37,484 nt of DNA from an uncultured Selenomonadales bacterium (lineage in GTDB: Bacteria; Bacillota; Negativicutes; Selenomonadales; Selenomonadaceae). Numbering within the stretch: position 1 is the stretch's first letter; each line of letters opens with the position of its first letter. A model generated the notes under the pieces. It was not told the DNA's origin. It was given only the letters and a program-made list of their open reading frames with translations, and searched no databases. The translations under genes were made by a program, and so were the position numbers. Positions 16,926 to 26,699 of this stretch are shown here, piece after piece. The stretch is taken from the NCBI GenBank assembly GCA_947165405.1, contig CAMVAG010000001.1, forward strand, positions 1 to 37,484, read 5' to 3'.

Positions 16926-17639
16926 ATGAAGAGAATTTTTTTGAAGAAGATAACCGACGAGGTCACGATAAGCGGCAGCGACGCAAATCATTTGGCGCGG
17001 TCATTGAGAGCCAAGCGCGGCGATAAAATTACGGCGGTCGACGGCACCGGCAACTGCGCGATTCTTGAATTGATAAACTTCGACAAGGAAACGATTAAGG
17101 CAAAGCGTATCAGCGAACTTCAAAAAATCGTCGTCGAGAAAAAAATTATTCTTGCCGACTGCCTGCCCAAACAAAATCGCTTCGATAACATAATCGAGAA
17201 GGCGACCGAGTTGGGCGTCGAAAAAATTCAGCCGCTCATTTCCGAGAGAACGATTGCACGACCGAGAGACAACAAGCTTGAACGCTGGCAACGAATCGCA
17301 AAAGAAGCCGCCGAGCAATGCGCCCGCGACACAATCCCCGAAATCGAAAACGTTCGCGAGCTTGACGACTGGTTGAAGGAAATCACTCCGCTTGACGAGG
17401 ACACGCTCTTTTTGTTTTGTTGGGAGCTTGAGCAGGAAACGACCGTCCGCGAGGTCTTGAGCCTCAACGTCGACAAAAATATTATCGTGCTTATCGGCCC
17501 CGAAGGCGGCTTCAGCGAGCGCGAAGTTTCAAAAATAAAATCGGCGGGCGGCGTGAGTGTCACTTTGGGCAAAAGAATTTTGAAGACGGACACGGCGGCT
17601 GTTTCCGTCTTGGCGATGATAAATTATGAACGCATGTAA
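16926..17639 (+). CDS. rsmE: 16S rRNA m3U1498 methyltransferase RsmE
   Basis: 237 aa SPOUT-class methyltransferase that modifies U1498 of 16S rRNA in the 30S subunit. N-terminal PUA-like portion starting M-K-R-I-F with the H-L-x-x-(S/V)-L-R segment, a middle K-x-x-R-x-D-x-x-I-E-K-A-T-E-L-G motif, and the C-terminal knot with I-G-P-E-G-G-F-S and the L-G-x-R-I-L-(K/R)-x-(D/E)-T-A segment. All family hallmarks are intact. GAGGTG precedes the ATG. Its last 14 nt overlap the start of mtaB. No prmA gene, a frequent neighbour of rsmE, is present. Confidence 0.95.
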   Translation: MKRIFLKKITDEVTISGSDANHLARSLRAKRGDKITAVDGTGNCAILELINFDKETIKAKRISELQKIVVEKKIILADCLPKQNRFDNIIEKATELGVEKIQPLISERTIARPRDNKLERWQRIAKEAAEQCARDTIPEIENVRELDDWLKEITPLDEDTLFLFCWELEQETTVREVLSLNVDKNIIVLIGPEGGFSEREVSKIKSAGGVSVTLGKRILKTDTAAVSVLAMINYERM

Positions 17640-18927
17640 AATTTTTTTTCAAACGCTGGGCTGCAAAGTCAATCAATACGAAACGGAGGCAATGCAAAAA
17701 CTTTTCGAGGCGGCGGGCTGTGAAATCACGGAAGAAATTTCGGAGGCGGAGGTCGTCGTCGTGAACACCTGCACGGTGACGGCTGTCAGTTCGCAAAAAT
17801 CGCGGCAGATGATTCGTCGTGCGGCAAAGAAAAATTGTTTGCTGGTCGTCGTCGGCTGCTACGCTCAAAGCGAGCCCGAAGAAATTTCGAAGATTGAAGG
17901 CGTCGACGTGATAATCGGCACGAAGGACAGAGTTCGTATCGTCGAGCTTGTCGAAGACGCTTTAAAAAATCGCGGCGAAAAAATTTTGCAAGTCGGCAGC
18001 GTCGAGGACATCAAAGACTTTGAGGAATTGCCGCACACGCCTCACAGGACGCGAGCCTTTCTGAAGATTGAGGACGGTTGCAATAATTTTTGTTCCTACT
18101 GCATAATTCCCTACGTTCGCGGGCGCGTGAGGTCGAGGAGCCTTGAAAACATTCGCGCCGAGTGTTTGGAACTCAAAGCGGCGGGCTTCAAGGAAATTGT
18201 CTTGACGGGAATTCATATCGGAGCGTATGGTCGTGACTTCCGCGAAAAAATTTCTCTTGTCGACGCGATAAAGACTGTCCTCGACGCGGCGAATCCTCTG
18301 CGACTTCGATTGGGTTCGATTGAATCCGCCGAAATGACCGACGAGCTGATTGACTTGATAAAAAACGATTCGCGCATTTGCAATCACGTGCACCTGCCTT
18401 TGCAATCGGGCAGCGATAAAATTTTAAAGGCGATGCGCCGCCCGTACACGACGAAAAATTTTTCGGAACTGACTGCGCGGCTGATTGAGGAAGTCCCGGA
18501 AATTTCAATCGGCACGGATTTAATCGTGGGCTTCCCCGGCGAGACGGAGGAAAATTTTTTCGAGACGCTGGAATTTATTCGGGCGCAACCTTTCAGCAAA
18601 ATACACGTCTTCCCGTATTCGGCGAGGGCAGGAACTTTGGCGGCGACGTTCCCGAATCAAATCCCTCCGCAAATAAAAAAAGCCCGCGCAAGTCAGGCGT
18701 TGGAAATTTCACGAGCTAAGGCGAAAAATTTTTCCGAACGACTAATCGGCAGGGAAGTTGAAATTATCGCGGAGACTTCGACGGACGGAATCGTTGACGG
18801 CTTGACAAAAAATTATGTGCGCGTTTATACTTTCGACGAAAAAATTTCTCTCGGCTCGGTCGTGAAAGTCCAAGTCGAAAAATTTTTCAAAGACGGCGTT
18901 ATCGGCGCGGCGAAAAAAATTTTTTGA
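17626..18927 (+). CDS. mtaB: tRNA t6A37 methylthiotransferase MtaB
   Basis: 433 aa radical-SAM enzyme that converts t6A37 to ms2t6A37 in tRNAs reading ANN codons. N-terminal UPF0004 domain with T-L-G-C-K-V-N-x-x-E-T (MtaB rather than MiaB wording) and two further cysteines; radical SAM C-x3-C-x2-C at 152, 156 and 159; a V-R-G-R-x-R-S-R segment after it; and a TRAM-like C-terminal region. The ATG lies inside the end of rsmE (14-nt overlap), so the two rRNA/tRNA modification genes are translationally coupled. Confidence 0.94.
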   Translation: MNACKIFFQTLGCKVNQYETEAMQKLFEAAGCEITEEISEAEVVVVNTCTVTAVSSQKSRQMIRRAAKKNCLLVVVGCYAQSEPEEISKIEGVDVIIGTKDRVRIVELVEDALKNRGEKILQVGSVEDIKDFEELPHTPHRTRAFLKIEDGCNNFCSYCIIPYVRGRVRSRSLENIRAECLELKAAGFKEIVLTGIHIGAYGRDFREKISLVDAIKTVLDAANPLRLRLGSIESAEMTDELIDLIKNDSRICNHVHLPLQSGSDKILKAMRRPYTTKNFSELTARLIEEVPEISIGTDLIVGFPGETEENFFETLEFIRAQPFSKIHVFPYSARAGTLAATFPNQIPPQIKKARASQALEISRAKAKNFSERLIGREVEIIAETSTDGIVDGLTKNYVRVYTFDEKISLGSVVKVQVEKFFKDGVIGAAKKIF

Positions 18928-19002
18928 GGCGTGTAACAAAATCCGATTCGCAACGTATAAGAGGCAGAAAGAAAATTGACAAACACAAAGGAGAAGATAA
19001 AA

Positions 19003-19329
19003 ATGGCAAAGGAAATTTTGAAAGACGAAATCCTCAGCGACGAGGAACTCGACAATGTGGCGGGCGGCACCCTCGCTCAAACCGCAGCCGACATGAACAG
19101 ATTCACGCGCGAAACAGGCTTGCAATTTCACGGCAACGACAGCCAACAGCGCGAACAGTTCCGTGACATCCTCTTCCGCAGCGGCGTCAAGATTAAAGAC
19201 CACGGCGGCTTCAGCGACAACGAATACTATCGCTTGAACGCGCAGGGACAAAAAATCGGAACGCTCAGTGAAAACGAAGCCATGAACTTGGCGATTCACA
19301 ACTACAAGAACGGTCACTTCATCTGCTGA
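19003..19329 (+). CDS. Double-glycine-leader secreted peptide (bacteriocin-like precursor)
   Basis: 108 aa from the ATG at 19003 (AAAGGAG 9 nt upstream). The first 22 residues form a typical double-glycine leader: charged start, then ILSDEELDNVAGG with Gly-Gly at 21-22, the cleavage site used by C39-peptidase ABC exporters for class II bacteriocins and related peptides. The remaining 86 residues are hydrophilic, rich in Asn, Gln, Asp and Arg, with a single Cys as the very last residue. That is not the amphipathic or Gly-zipper core of a classical pore-forming bacteriocin. No exporter, immunity gene or modification enzyme is nearby, so it would depend on a transporter elsewhere. It lies 75 nt after mtaB and may be cotranscribed or have its own weak promoter (TATAAG near 18956). 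Function unknown. Confidence 0.72.
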   Translation: MAKEILKDEILSDEELDNVAGGTLAQTAADMNRFTRETGLQFHGNDSQQREQFRDILFRSGVKIKDHGGFSDNEYYRLNAQGQKIGTLSENEAMNLAIHNYKNGHFIC

Positions 19330-19346
19330 AAGACCTCCCTCACAAC

Positions 19347-19382
19347 AAAAAAGACTCGGAACAAATCGTCCGGGTCTTTTTT
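19347..19382. terminator. Bidirectional terminator between the leader peptide gene and sstT
   Basis: GACTCGG/CCGGGTC stem (one G-U) flanked by six A and six T, between two convergent genes. Confidence 0.85.
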
Positions 19383-19398
19383 CATTGTCGATAAAATT

Positions 19399-20652
19399 TT
19401 ATTCTTCGGCACGCGGCGTCAAGTCGGAGGCTTTGAGCTTGCCAAGCTTTTTGCGTTCGGCAAATTCGGCAGTCGCCGTGAAGAGCGCGTCGCTTGAGGA
19501 ATTCAAAGCCGTTTCGCAAGAGTCTTGAAGGACGCCGATAATAAATCCGACGCCGACGACCTGCATTGCAATATCGTTGTCGATGCCGAAACTCGAACAG
19601 GCAACGGGAATCAAAAGCAACGAGCCGCCCGCAACGCCCGAAGCACCGCAGGCACCGACGGTTGAAATTATGCAAAGGAGCAAAGCGGTCGGCATGTCGA
19701 CGGAAATTCCCAGCGTGTGAGCCGCAGCCAAGCTCAAGACGGCGATTGTAATCGACGCGCCCGCCATGTTAATCGTCGCGCCCAAAGGAATTGAAATCGA
19801 ATACAAATCCTCGTTCAAGCCCAATCGTTTGCACAGGCTCATGTTGACGGGGATATTTGCCGCACTCGAACGCGTAAAGAATGCGTAAATGCCGCTTTCT
19901 TTGAGCGTCGCCAAGACAAGCGGATAAGGATTCATTCCGATTTTGAAAAAGACGATTATCGGATTCATGATAAGTGCCACGCTGAAGAACGCGCCCAAAA
20001 GTACCGCCAAGAGTTTTGCGTAGCCGAGCAGAGCGTCGACACCGCTGGTTACAATCGCATCGGCAACCAAGCCCATGATACCGAACGGAGCGAAGCGAAT
20101 CACCCATTGCACGACCTTTGTTACCGCCTTAGCCAAATCGCCCAAGACCGTATGCAATTCGTCGCCCGCATGACGGAACGCCAAACCCATGATAACGCCC
20201 CAAGCCAATATGCCGATATAATTTGCCGTCGTCAGCGCGTGTATCGGGTTGTCGACGACGTTCATTATGACGTTCTGTAAAACTTCAATGATTCCGCCCG
20301 GCGGAGTGATTGTCGTGTCAGCGTCGATTTGGAGTTTTAAAGTCGTCGGGAATAAAAATGAGGCAGTGACCGCGACCAGCGACGCCAAAAAAGTTCCGAT
20401 GACGTAGAGTTGAATTATCGGCTTCATTGTTGCGTTCGATTCGGATTTTTGGCTCATGGCGTTCATGACCAAAACGAAAACCAAAATCGGCGCGACACCC
20501 TTCAACGCGCTCACGAATAATTTGCCGAAAACCGCGATGACCGGAACGATTACCGGCACGAACAATGCCAGCAAAATTCCAATCACCAGACCGACGGCGA
20601 TTAACTTTATCAGAGCCGTTTCGCCGTAAACTTTTGCAACTTTTGACAGCAA
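19399..20652 (-). CDS. sstT: Na+/serine-threonine symporter SstT
   Basis: 417 aa member of the dicarboxylate/amino acid:cation symporter family. About eight membrane helices plus two re-entrant hairpins. The Ser-rich hairpin 1 (F-F-T-R-S-S-A-A-N-I-P) and the P-L-G-A-T-I-N-M-A-G motif are present, and the order fits SstT rather than the glutamate or dicarboxylate branches. The start is a TTG with AAGGAGG 7 nt upstream; no in-frame ATG is better placed. A near-consensus promoter lies about 40 bp upstream, back to back with that of mfd. Confidence 0.92.
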   Translation of the reverse strand: MLSKVAKVYGETALIKLIAVGLVIGILLALFVPVIVPVIAVFGKLFVSALKGVAPILVFVLVMNAMSQKSESNATMKPIIQLYVIGTFLASLVAVTASFLFPTTLKLQIDADTTITPPGGIIEVLQNVIMNVVDNPIHALTTANYIGILAWGVIMGLAFRHAGDELHTVLGDLAKAVTKVVQWVIRFAPFGIMGLVADAIVTSGVDALLGYAKLLAVLLGAFFSVALIMNPIIVFFKIGMNPYPLVLATLKESGIYAFFTRSSAANIPVNMSLCKRLGLNEDLYSISIPLGATINMAGASITIAVLSLAAAHTLGISVDMPTALLLCIISTVGACGASGVAGGSLLLIPVACSSFGIDNDIAMQVVGVGFIIGVLQDSCETALNSSSDALFTATAEFAERKKLGKLKASDLTPRAEE

Positions 20653-20683
20653 TTTGCACCCTCCTTAAAAAAATTTCCCCCGC

Positions 20684-20712
20684 ATTATACAACCGAATCA
20701 AGCGCGGCGCAA
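20684..20712 (-). promoter_or_regulatory. Promoter of sstT
   Basis: Minus strand: TTGCGC (20712-20707), 17-bp spacer, TATAAT (20689-20684). Confidence 0.7.
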
Positions 20713-20715
20713 ATA

Positions 20716-20744
20716 TTGAAAAAATTATTTCAAGCAAATATAAT
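20716..20744 (+). promoter_or_regulatory. Promoter of mfd
   Basis: TTGAAA (20716-20721), 17-bp spacer, perfect TATAAT (20739-20744), about 32 bp before the chosen mfd ATG. Its position rules out a TTG at 20716 as the translation start. Confidence 0.8.
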
Positions 20745-20775
20745 CGCTTTAAAAAGTTTCCACGAGGTAGAGGCA

Positions 20776-23700
20776 ATGCATAAAATTTTGGAAGAGGCAC
20801 TGCGCGACGAAATGATTCGCGAGGCGTCGAAGAAATTTTCAAAGCGCGGAGAGTTTTTGATTTACGGAGTGACGGGCACGCAAAAAATTTTGGCGGCGGC
20901 TGCGGCTTACGAACTCAATCCGCGCCCGACAATTATTTTGGTCAGCGAGCACGAAAGAATTTCCGAATGGCACGACGACCTTGCAGAATTGTTGCCGGGC
21001 GTCGAAGTCGTCGAATTGCCCGAAATGGATTTAATCGACGTGAACGCCTCAACAATCGGCGTGGAGCGGCAGGCAAAACGTTTGGAGATTTTGGCGAGAC
21101 TTTTGCGCGGCGAAAATTTAATCGTGTTGGCAACGGCGGCGGCGGCAGTCAAAAAAGATTTTTCGCGACAAGATTTTTTGAAGTTTCAATTTCGCGTTGA
21201 GGTCGGACAAAATTTATCGCTTGAAAAATTTTTGCTCAAGCTTGACGAATTCGGCTACGAGCGCGCTGATGAAGTCGACGCAATCGGGAAGTTCAGTGTG
21301 CACGGCGGCATAGTCGATATTTTTCCGATTAACGAGGCGTCGCCTTGTCGAATTGAATTTTTCGGCGATGAAGTTGATTCACTGCGTGCGATTGATTTTG
21401 AGACTTTCCGCTCCGTGAAAAAATTGCAAAGCGTGACGATTCTTCCGATAAAAAATTTCGACAAGACGAGCGAACCGTTTTTGAGCTGCGCGGGCGAGGG
21501 CGGCACGATTATTTTCGACGAGCCCGCAAGAATTTACGAGGCGATTCACAAACTCACGACCGAAGACCCCGAACTCAAGAAAAAAATTTTTACCTTCGCC
21601 GAACTGATTCAAAGTTCACGCGCCGGCAGCCTCGTTTATCTTGAGCTGATGTTGAAAAAAATTCGCGCCGTCGAGCCGCAAGAGACAATCGGAATCACCG
21701 CCGCCAATGTCACAACTTTTCGCGGGCAGACGAAATTTTTCTTGGAAGAAATTTCACGCCTGCTTGAGTTCGGACAAAAAATTTATCTTCTCTTCACAAG
21801 CCAATCAAAAATGCTCGGCATGGAAAAACTTTTGGAAGAAAATAATTTGCGCGGGATAAATTTTCAGCTCGGCACACTCAACGACGGATTCACGTTGCCC
21901 AATGCAAAGCTCACTGTCTTGACGGAAAAAAATATTTTCGGCGGGCAAATTCGGCGGCGGAAAAAAATTCATCCCGAGGCGGGCGACAGGATTAAACATT
22001 TCAGCGACATTAAGCCCGGCGATTACGTCGTTCACGTCGAAAACGGTATCGGCAAGTATCTGGGCGTCGAGACTTTGGAGTTTAACGGTCAACGCAAAGA
22101 TTTTTTGCACATTCAATACGGCGGCGCGGATAAGCTTTACATTCCCGTCGAGCAAGTCAATTATCTGCAGAAATATATTTCCGACGATGACGCTGCGCCG
22201 AAATTATCGCGCTTGGGTTCGGGCGATTGGTCACGGGCAAAATCGAGAGCTTCCGCAGCCGTCGAGGACATTGCCGAAAAACTTTTGGAACTCTACGCCA
22301 TGCGCGAAAAGTCTTCGGGTTTTGCCTTCGACGAGGACGACGCCACTCAACGCGAATTCGAGGAGGCCTTCCCTTACGAAGAGACGCCCGACCAAATTCG
22401 TGCCGTTGCCGAAATAAAAAAAGATATGGAACGCCCGCGACCGATGGACAGGCTCGTTTGCGGAGATGTCGGCTTCGGCAAAACCGAAATTGCAATTCGG
22501 GCGGCTTACAAGGCGGCAATGAACGGCAAGCAATGCGCGGTGCTCGTTCCGACGACTGTCCTCGCGCAACAACATTATCAAACTTTTTCGGAAAGATTCG
22601 CGGGCTTCCTTCCGACGGTCGATGTTATCTGCCGCTTCCGCACGCCGAAGGAACAACGCACGACTTTGCAAAAAGTTCGCGCAGGTCAAGTCGATGTGTT
22701 AATCGGAACGCACGCGATTTTGTCAAGCCGAATAAAGTTCAAAGATTTGGGCTTGCTGATAATCGACGAGGAACAAAGATTCGGTGTCAAGCAGAAAGAA
22801 CGGATTCGGGCAATGAGCATGGGTGTCGACGTGTTGACTTTGAGCGCGACGCCGATACCTCGAACGCTGCATATGTCTTTGGTCGGAGCGCGAGACATGA
22901 GCTTGATTGAAACTGCGCCGGCTGAAAGATTCCCCGTGCAAACTTACATAATCGAAGACAACGACGAAATAATTGCGGAGGCTCTTCGGCGAGAGATTCG
23001 GCGAGGCGGTCAAGTTTATTTCGTTTACAATCGGATAGAGACGATTGAAATGATGCGCGACCGATTGACAAAGCTTGTGCCCGAAGCAAAAATTCAAACG
23101 GCGCACGGGCAAATGTCAAACGATTTCCTCGAAAACATCATGATGGAATTTTACGAGGGCGCGTTCAATGTGTTGCTGTCGACTTCGATAATTGAGAGCG
23201 GGCTTGACGTTGCCAACGCGAACACGATAATAATTTACGACGCTGACAATTTCGGCTTGGCTCAACTTTATCAAATGCGCGGGCGTGTCGGGCGTTCGAG
23301 TCGGATGGCGTTTGCTTATTTCGTTCACCGCGCCGATAAAATTTTGGGCGAGACTGCCGAAAAAAGATTGCAAGCCATGAGGGAGTTCGCGCAACTGGGA
23401 GCGGGCTTTAAAATCGCCATGAGAGATTTGCAGATTCGCGGCGCAGGAAATTTATTGGGAGCACAACAGCACGGACACATTGCGAGCGTCGGCTTTGAAA
23501 TGTACTGTCAACTTTTGGAAGATGCGGTCAAAAAACTTCAAAACAAAACGATTGAACAAGACGGCGCGCCCGACCCGATAATCAGCTTGCCGATTGAGGC
23601 GTTCATTGACAGAAATTATATTTCGAACGCGGGCGACAAGATAGAAATTTATCGGCGGCTTGCGGTCGTGCGCGAGGCGGCTGAAGTAAAAGACTTGCGC

Positions 23701-24012
23701 GAGGAATTGACCGACCGTTTCGGGAAAATCACCGAGCCCGTCGAAAATCTTTTGCAGGTTGCGTTGATAAGACTTGCCGCGAAAAATTTGGGCGTGCTTT
23801 CGATTAAGGAAAAAGATTTGCGCGTCGAGATAATTTTTTCCGACTTGAAAAAAATTCCCGCGCAGGGCGTTATCGACTTGAGTAAAATTTTTCGCCGCGA
23901 TTTTAAGTTCATCGAAAGTTCGCAACGAATTTTCCTCACGGTCAAGACGAAAAAAAATCTTCCGGCGAAAGTGCTCAACGTCTTGCAAAGCTTAAAAGCA
24001 ATCGACAATTAA
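20776..24012 (+). CDS. mfd: Transcription-repair coupling factor Mfd
   Basis: 1078 aa from the ATG at 20776 (GAGGT 7 nt upstream, start clear of the promoter). Removes RNA polymerase stalled at DNA damage and recruits UvrA. Domain order: UvrB-like N-terminal region, RNA-polymerase-interacting CarD-like domain (G-D-Y-V-V-H near 415-470), then RecG-like translocase modules with Walker A GDVGFGKT (563-570), D-E-E-Q (664-667), L-S-A-T-P-I-P-R-T and the TRG-type motif around G-R-V-G-R-S, and a C-terminal TRCF domain. Length and motif order are those of full-length Mfd, slightly shorter than E. coli's. It is followed by alaS 50 nt later, which has its own promoter. Confidence 0.96.
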   Translation: MHKILEEALRDEMIREASKKFSKRGEFLIYGVTGTQKILAAAAAYELNPRPTIILVSEHERISEWHDDLAELLPGVEVVELPEMDLIDVNASTIGVERQAKRLEILARLLRGENLIVLATAAAAVKKDFSRQDFLKFQFRVEVGQNLSLEKFLLKLDEFGYERADEVDAIGKFSVHGGIVDIFPINEASPCRIEFFGDEVDSLRAIDFETFRSVKKLQSVTILPIKNFDKTSEPFLSCAGEGGTIIFDEPARIYEAIHKLTTEDPELKKKIFTFAELIQSSRAGSLVYLELMLKKIRAVEPQETIGITAANVTTFRGQTKFFLEEISRLLEFGQKIYLLFTSQSKMLGMEKLLEENNLRGINFQLGTLNDGFTLPNAKLTVLTEKNIFGGQIRRRKKIHPEAGDRIKHFSDIKPGDYVVHVENGIGKYLGVETLEFNGQRKDFLHIQYGGADKLYIPVEQVNYLQKYISDDDAAPKLSRLGSGDWSRAKSRASAAVEDIAEKLLELYAMREKSSGFAFDEDDATQREFEEAFPYEETPDQIRAVAEIKKDMERPRPMDRLVCGDVGFGKTEIAIRAAYKAAMNGKQCAVLVPTTVLAQQHYQTFSERFAGFLPTVDVICRFRTPKEQRTTLQKVRAGQVDVLIGTHAILSSRIKFKDLGLLIIDEEQRFGVKQKERIRAMSMGVDVLTLSATPIPRTLHMSLVGARDMSLIETAPAERFPVQTYIIEDNDEIIAEALRREIRRGGQVYFVYNRIETIEMMRDRLTKLVPEAKIQTAHGQMSNDFLENIMMEFYEGAFNVLLSTSIIESGLDVANANTIIIYDADNFGLAQLYQMRGRVGRSSRMAFAYFVHRADKILGETAEKRLQAMREFAQLGAGFKIAMRDLQIRGAGNLLGAQQHGHIASVGFEMYCQLLEDAVKKLQNKTIEQDGAPDPIISLPIEAFIDRNYISNAGDKIEIYRRLAVVREAAEVKDLREELTDRFGKITEPVENLLQVALIRLAAKNLGVLSIKEKDLRVEIIFSDLKKIPAQGVIDLSKIFRRDFKFIESSQRIFLTVKTKKNLPAKVLNVLQSLKAIDN

Positions 24013-24030
24013 ACGTTGCTGTGCTATAAT
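24002..24030 (+). promoter_or_regulatory. Promoter of alaS
   Basis: TCGACA (24002-24007), 17-bp spacer and TGcTATAAT (-10 at 24025-24030), overlapping the mfd stop codon. Confidence 0.7.
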
Positions 24031-24062
24031 TCGCCCGCAAAAAATTTTGGGAGGCAGATATT

Positions 24063-26684
24063 TTGAAGTACATGACAGGCAAAGAAATCGCGGCGGCGTG
24101 GTTGAAATTTTTCGAGAGTAAAGGGCATTTGGTTATGCCGAGCTTTTCGCTGATACCCGAAAACGACCCGACGCTTTTAATGATAGGTGCGGGCATGGCT
24201 CCGCTCAAGCCGTTCTTCACGGGCAAGCTCAAACCGCCTTGTCCGCGCGTGACGACGAATCAGCGTTGCGTTCGCACGGGCGACATAGAAAACGTCGGAC
24301 GGACTGCGCGGCATCATACGGCGTTCATGATGCTCGGAAATTTTTCTTTCGGCGATTACTTCAAAGAGAGCGCGATACCTTGGGCTTGGGAATTTTTAAC
24401 GGAAGTTTGCGGCTTGCCTCGCGAAAAACTTTGGGTATCGATTTATCCGAACGACGACGAGGCTGAACAAATTTGGCTCAAGCAACCCGGACTCAATCCC
24501 GAACACATCGTGCGGCTTGAAGATAATTTTTGGGAGATTGGTCCCGGTCCTTGCGGTCCCGATTCCGAAATTTATATCGACCTCGGCGAGGAGCGCGGCT
24601 GCGGAAAAGAAACTTGTGCGCCCGGCTGTGACTGCGACCGCTTCCTTGAAATTTGGAATCTCGTCTTCACGCAATTCGACAAGACGGAGGACGGCGAATA
24701 CAAACCGCTTGAACATAAAAACATCGACACGGGCTGCGGGCTTGAGCGTTTGGCGAGTGTCCTTCAGAAAAAAAATTCCAACTTCGAAACGGATTTGCTC
24801 TTCCCGATAATCGAATACGTCGAGCGCGTCAGCAAACTCAAATACGGCGAGGATGCCAAGAAAGATATTTCCATGAAGGTTATCGCCGACCATGCGAGGT
24901 CGATGGCGTTCATGATTATGGATAAAATTTTGCCGTCGAACGAGGGGCGAGGCTATGTCCTGCGCAGAATTTTGCGGCGGGCGATTCGTCACGGTCGTAT
25001 GCTCGGCATTAAGGACGCTTTCCTTGAGGGCGCGATTGATTCCGTTGCGAAAATTTACGGAGACATCCCCGACTTCGAGGAGCTTGCCAAGAACGTTGCC
25101 TATATCAAAAAAGTTGTCCGCCTCGAAGAAGACAGATTCGCCGCGACGCTTGCGCAAGGCATGGAAGTTTTGACACGCGAAATCGAAAATGCAAAAGCTT
25201 CGGGCAAAACCGAACTTGACGGAGAAATTTGTTTCAAGCTTTACGACACGTTCGGTTTTCCGTTCGAATTGACGGAAGAAATTTTGCAGGAAAATAATCT
25301 TGCGCCGGACAAAAAAGGTTTCGATAAGGCAATGGAGGCTCAACGTCAACGCGCCCGCGCAGCTCGTGCCGCGAACGAACGCCTCGACGTGCCCGATTTG
25401 CTCAACGTCGACACCGAACACCTCACTCACGACGAAACTTGCACCGCGTCGAAAATTTTTGCGTTATGGAAAGACGGCAAGCTTGTCGAGGAACTTCACG
25501 ACGGCGACGAGGCGGGAATCATTCTTGAGTGCACACCGTTTTACGCGGAAGGCGGCGGGCAAGTCGGCGACGAAGGTTATCTTATCGGCGAACTCGGCAA
25601 GATAAAAATTTCCAACGCGAAGAAACTTCCCGACGGCACGATTTATCACGAGGCTTACGTCGAAGAGGGTCAAGTCAAAGTCGGCGAGGTTGTCGAAATT
25701 AAAATCGACATTGACAAAAAACTTTCCTCCGCCCGCAATCACACGGCGACGCATTTACTTCAAGCCGCGCTGAAAAAAGTCGTCGGCAACCAAGTCAATC
25801 AAGCCGGCTCACTTGTCACGCCCGAACGTCTGCGCTTCGACTTTTCAAATTTTGAACCCGTCACGCCTCAACAACTTGCCGACGTTGAAGAATTGGTCAA
25901 CGAGGAAATTTTAAAAGCCGTCGACGTTGACATTAAACAGATGCCGATTGACGAGGCGAAGAAGCTCGGCGCGATGGCTCTGTTCGGCGAAAAGTACGGC
26001 GATGTTGTCCGCGTCGTCAGCGTCGAGGATTTCAGTTGCGAACTTTGCGGCGGCTCTCACGTCAAGAACGTCGGGCAAATCGGCAGATTTAAAATCGTCA
26101 GCGAAGGCGGAATTGCGGCGGGCGTTCGGCGTATCGAGGCTGTCACGGGTCGTGCGGCGATTAAAGACGCTGTCAAACAAAACGAAATTTTAAATTCGGT
26201 TGCGGCGATTTTGAAAGTCCGTGCCGAAGATTTACCCGCGCAGCTTGAAAAAATCCTCGCCGAAGATAAATCCATGCGCAAACAACTTGAAGAGGATCAA
26301 AAGATTAAAGAGCGTGCAGAGGCTCAAAAACTTTTGGTCGGCGTGGAAGAAATCGGCGCGTTGAAATATCTTAAAGGCGTCATTCAAACAAAGACACCCG
26401 ACGAGCTGCGCGGCATTGCTGATTTTCTTATCGACAGGCTCGAAGGCGGCGTTCTCGTGTTGGCGGCAGTCAATGACGGAAAAGTTTCGCTGGTCGTCAA
26501 GGCGGATAAGAAAGCTTGCGCGGCGGGCGTTCATGCCGGAAAAATCGTCAAAGAAATTTCCAAACTCATAAACGGCGGCGGCGGCGGGCGTCCCGATATG
26601 GCTCAAGCGGGCGGCAAAAATCCCGAAGGCCTCCCGAAAATGTTCGATGCTGCGAAAAAAATTTTGGAAGGTCTCGCGAAATAA
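24063..26684 (+). CDS. alaS: Alanyl-tRNA synthetase
   Basis: 873 aa, normal length. Charges tRNA-Ala. The TTG at 24063 is used because GGGAGG lies 8 nt upstream; the ATG three codons later would be 17 nt away. Class II catalytic core at the N-terminus (motif 1 around F-F-x-S-K-G-H, T-N-x-x-R-C motif 2 region, G-x-G-L-E-R motif 3), then the editing domain with H560-T-A-T-H564 and C659-x2-C-x3-H666 zinc ligands, and a C-terminal DHHA1 domain (G-G-G-G-G-R-P-D-M-A-Q). Complete and apparently functional. Confidence 0.97.
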   Translation: MKYMTGKEIAAAWLKFFESKGHLVMPSFSLIPENDPTLLMIGAGMAPLKPFFTGKLKPPCPRVTTNQRCVRTGDIENVGRTARHHTAFMMLGNFSFGDYFKESAIPWAWEFLTEVCGLPREKLWVSIYPNDDEAEQIWLKQPGLNPEHIVRLEDNFWEIGPGPCGPDSEIYIDLGEERGCGKETCAPGCDCDRFLEIWNLVFTQFDKTEDGEYKPLEHKNIDTGCGLERLASVLQKKNSNFETDLLFPIIEYVERVSKLKYGEDAKKDISMKVIADHARSMAFMIMDKILPSNEGRGYVLRRILRRAIRHGRMLGIKDAFLEGAIDSVAKIYGDIPDFEELAKNVAYIKKVVRLEEDRFAATLAQGMEVLTREIENAKASGKTELDGEICFKLYDTFGFPFELTEEILQENNLAPDKKGFDKAMEAQRQRARAARAANERLDVPDLLNVDTEHLTHDETCTASKIFALWKDGKLVEELHDGDEAGIILECTPFYAEGGGQVGDEGYLIGELGKIKISNAKKLPDGTIYHEAYVEEGQVKVGEVVEIKIDIDKKLSSARNHTATHLLQAALKKVVGNQVNQAGSLVTPERLRFDFSNFEPVTPQQLADVEELVNEEILKAVDVDIKQMPIDEAKKLGAMALFGEKYGDVVRVVSVEDFSCELCGGSHVKNVGQIGRFKIVSEGGIAAGVRRIEAVTGRAAIKDAVKQNEILNSVAAILKVRAEDLPAQLEKILAEDKSMRKQLEEDQKIKERAEAQKLLVGVEEIGALKYLKGVIQTKTPDELRGIADFLIDRLEGGVLVLAAVNDGKVSLVVKADKKACAAGVHAGKIVKEISKLINGGGGGRPDMAQAGGKNPEGLPKMFDAAKKILEGLAK

Positions 26685-26699
26685 TCTTTGTCACGAATC

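Noticed and set aside
24396..25430. 344-codon minus-strand open frame within alaS
   Set aside because: Antisense shadow of a fully conserved synthetase; composition reflects the opposite strand.
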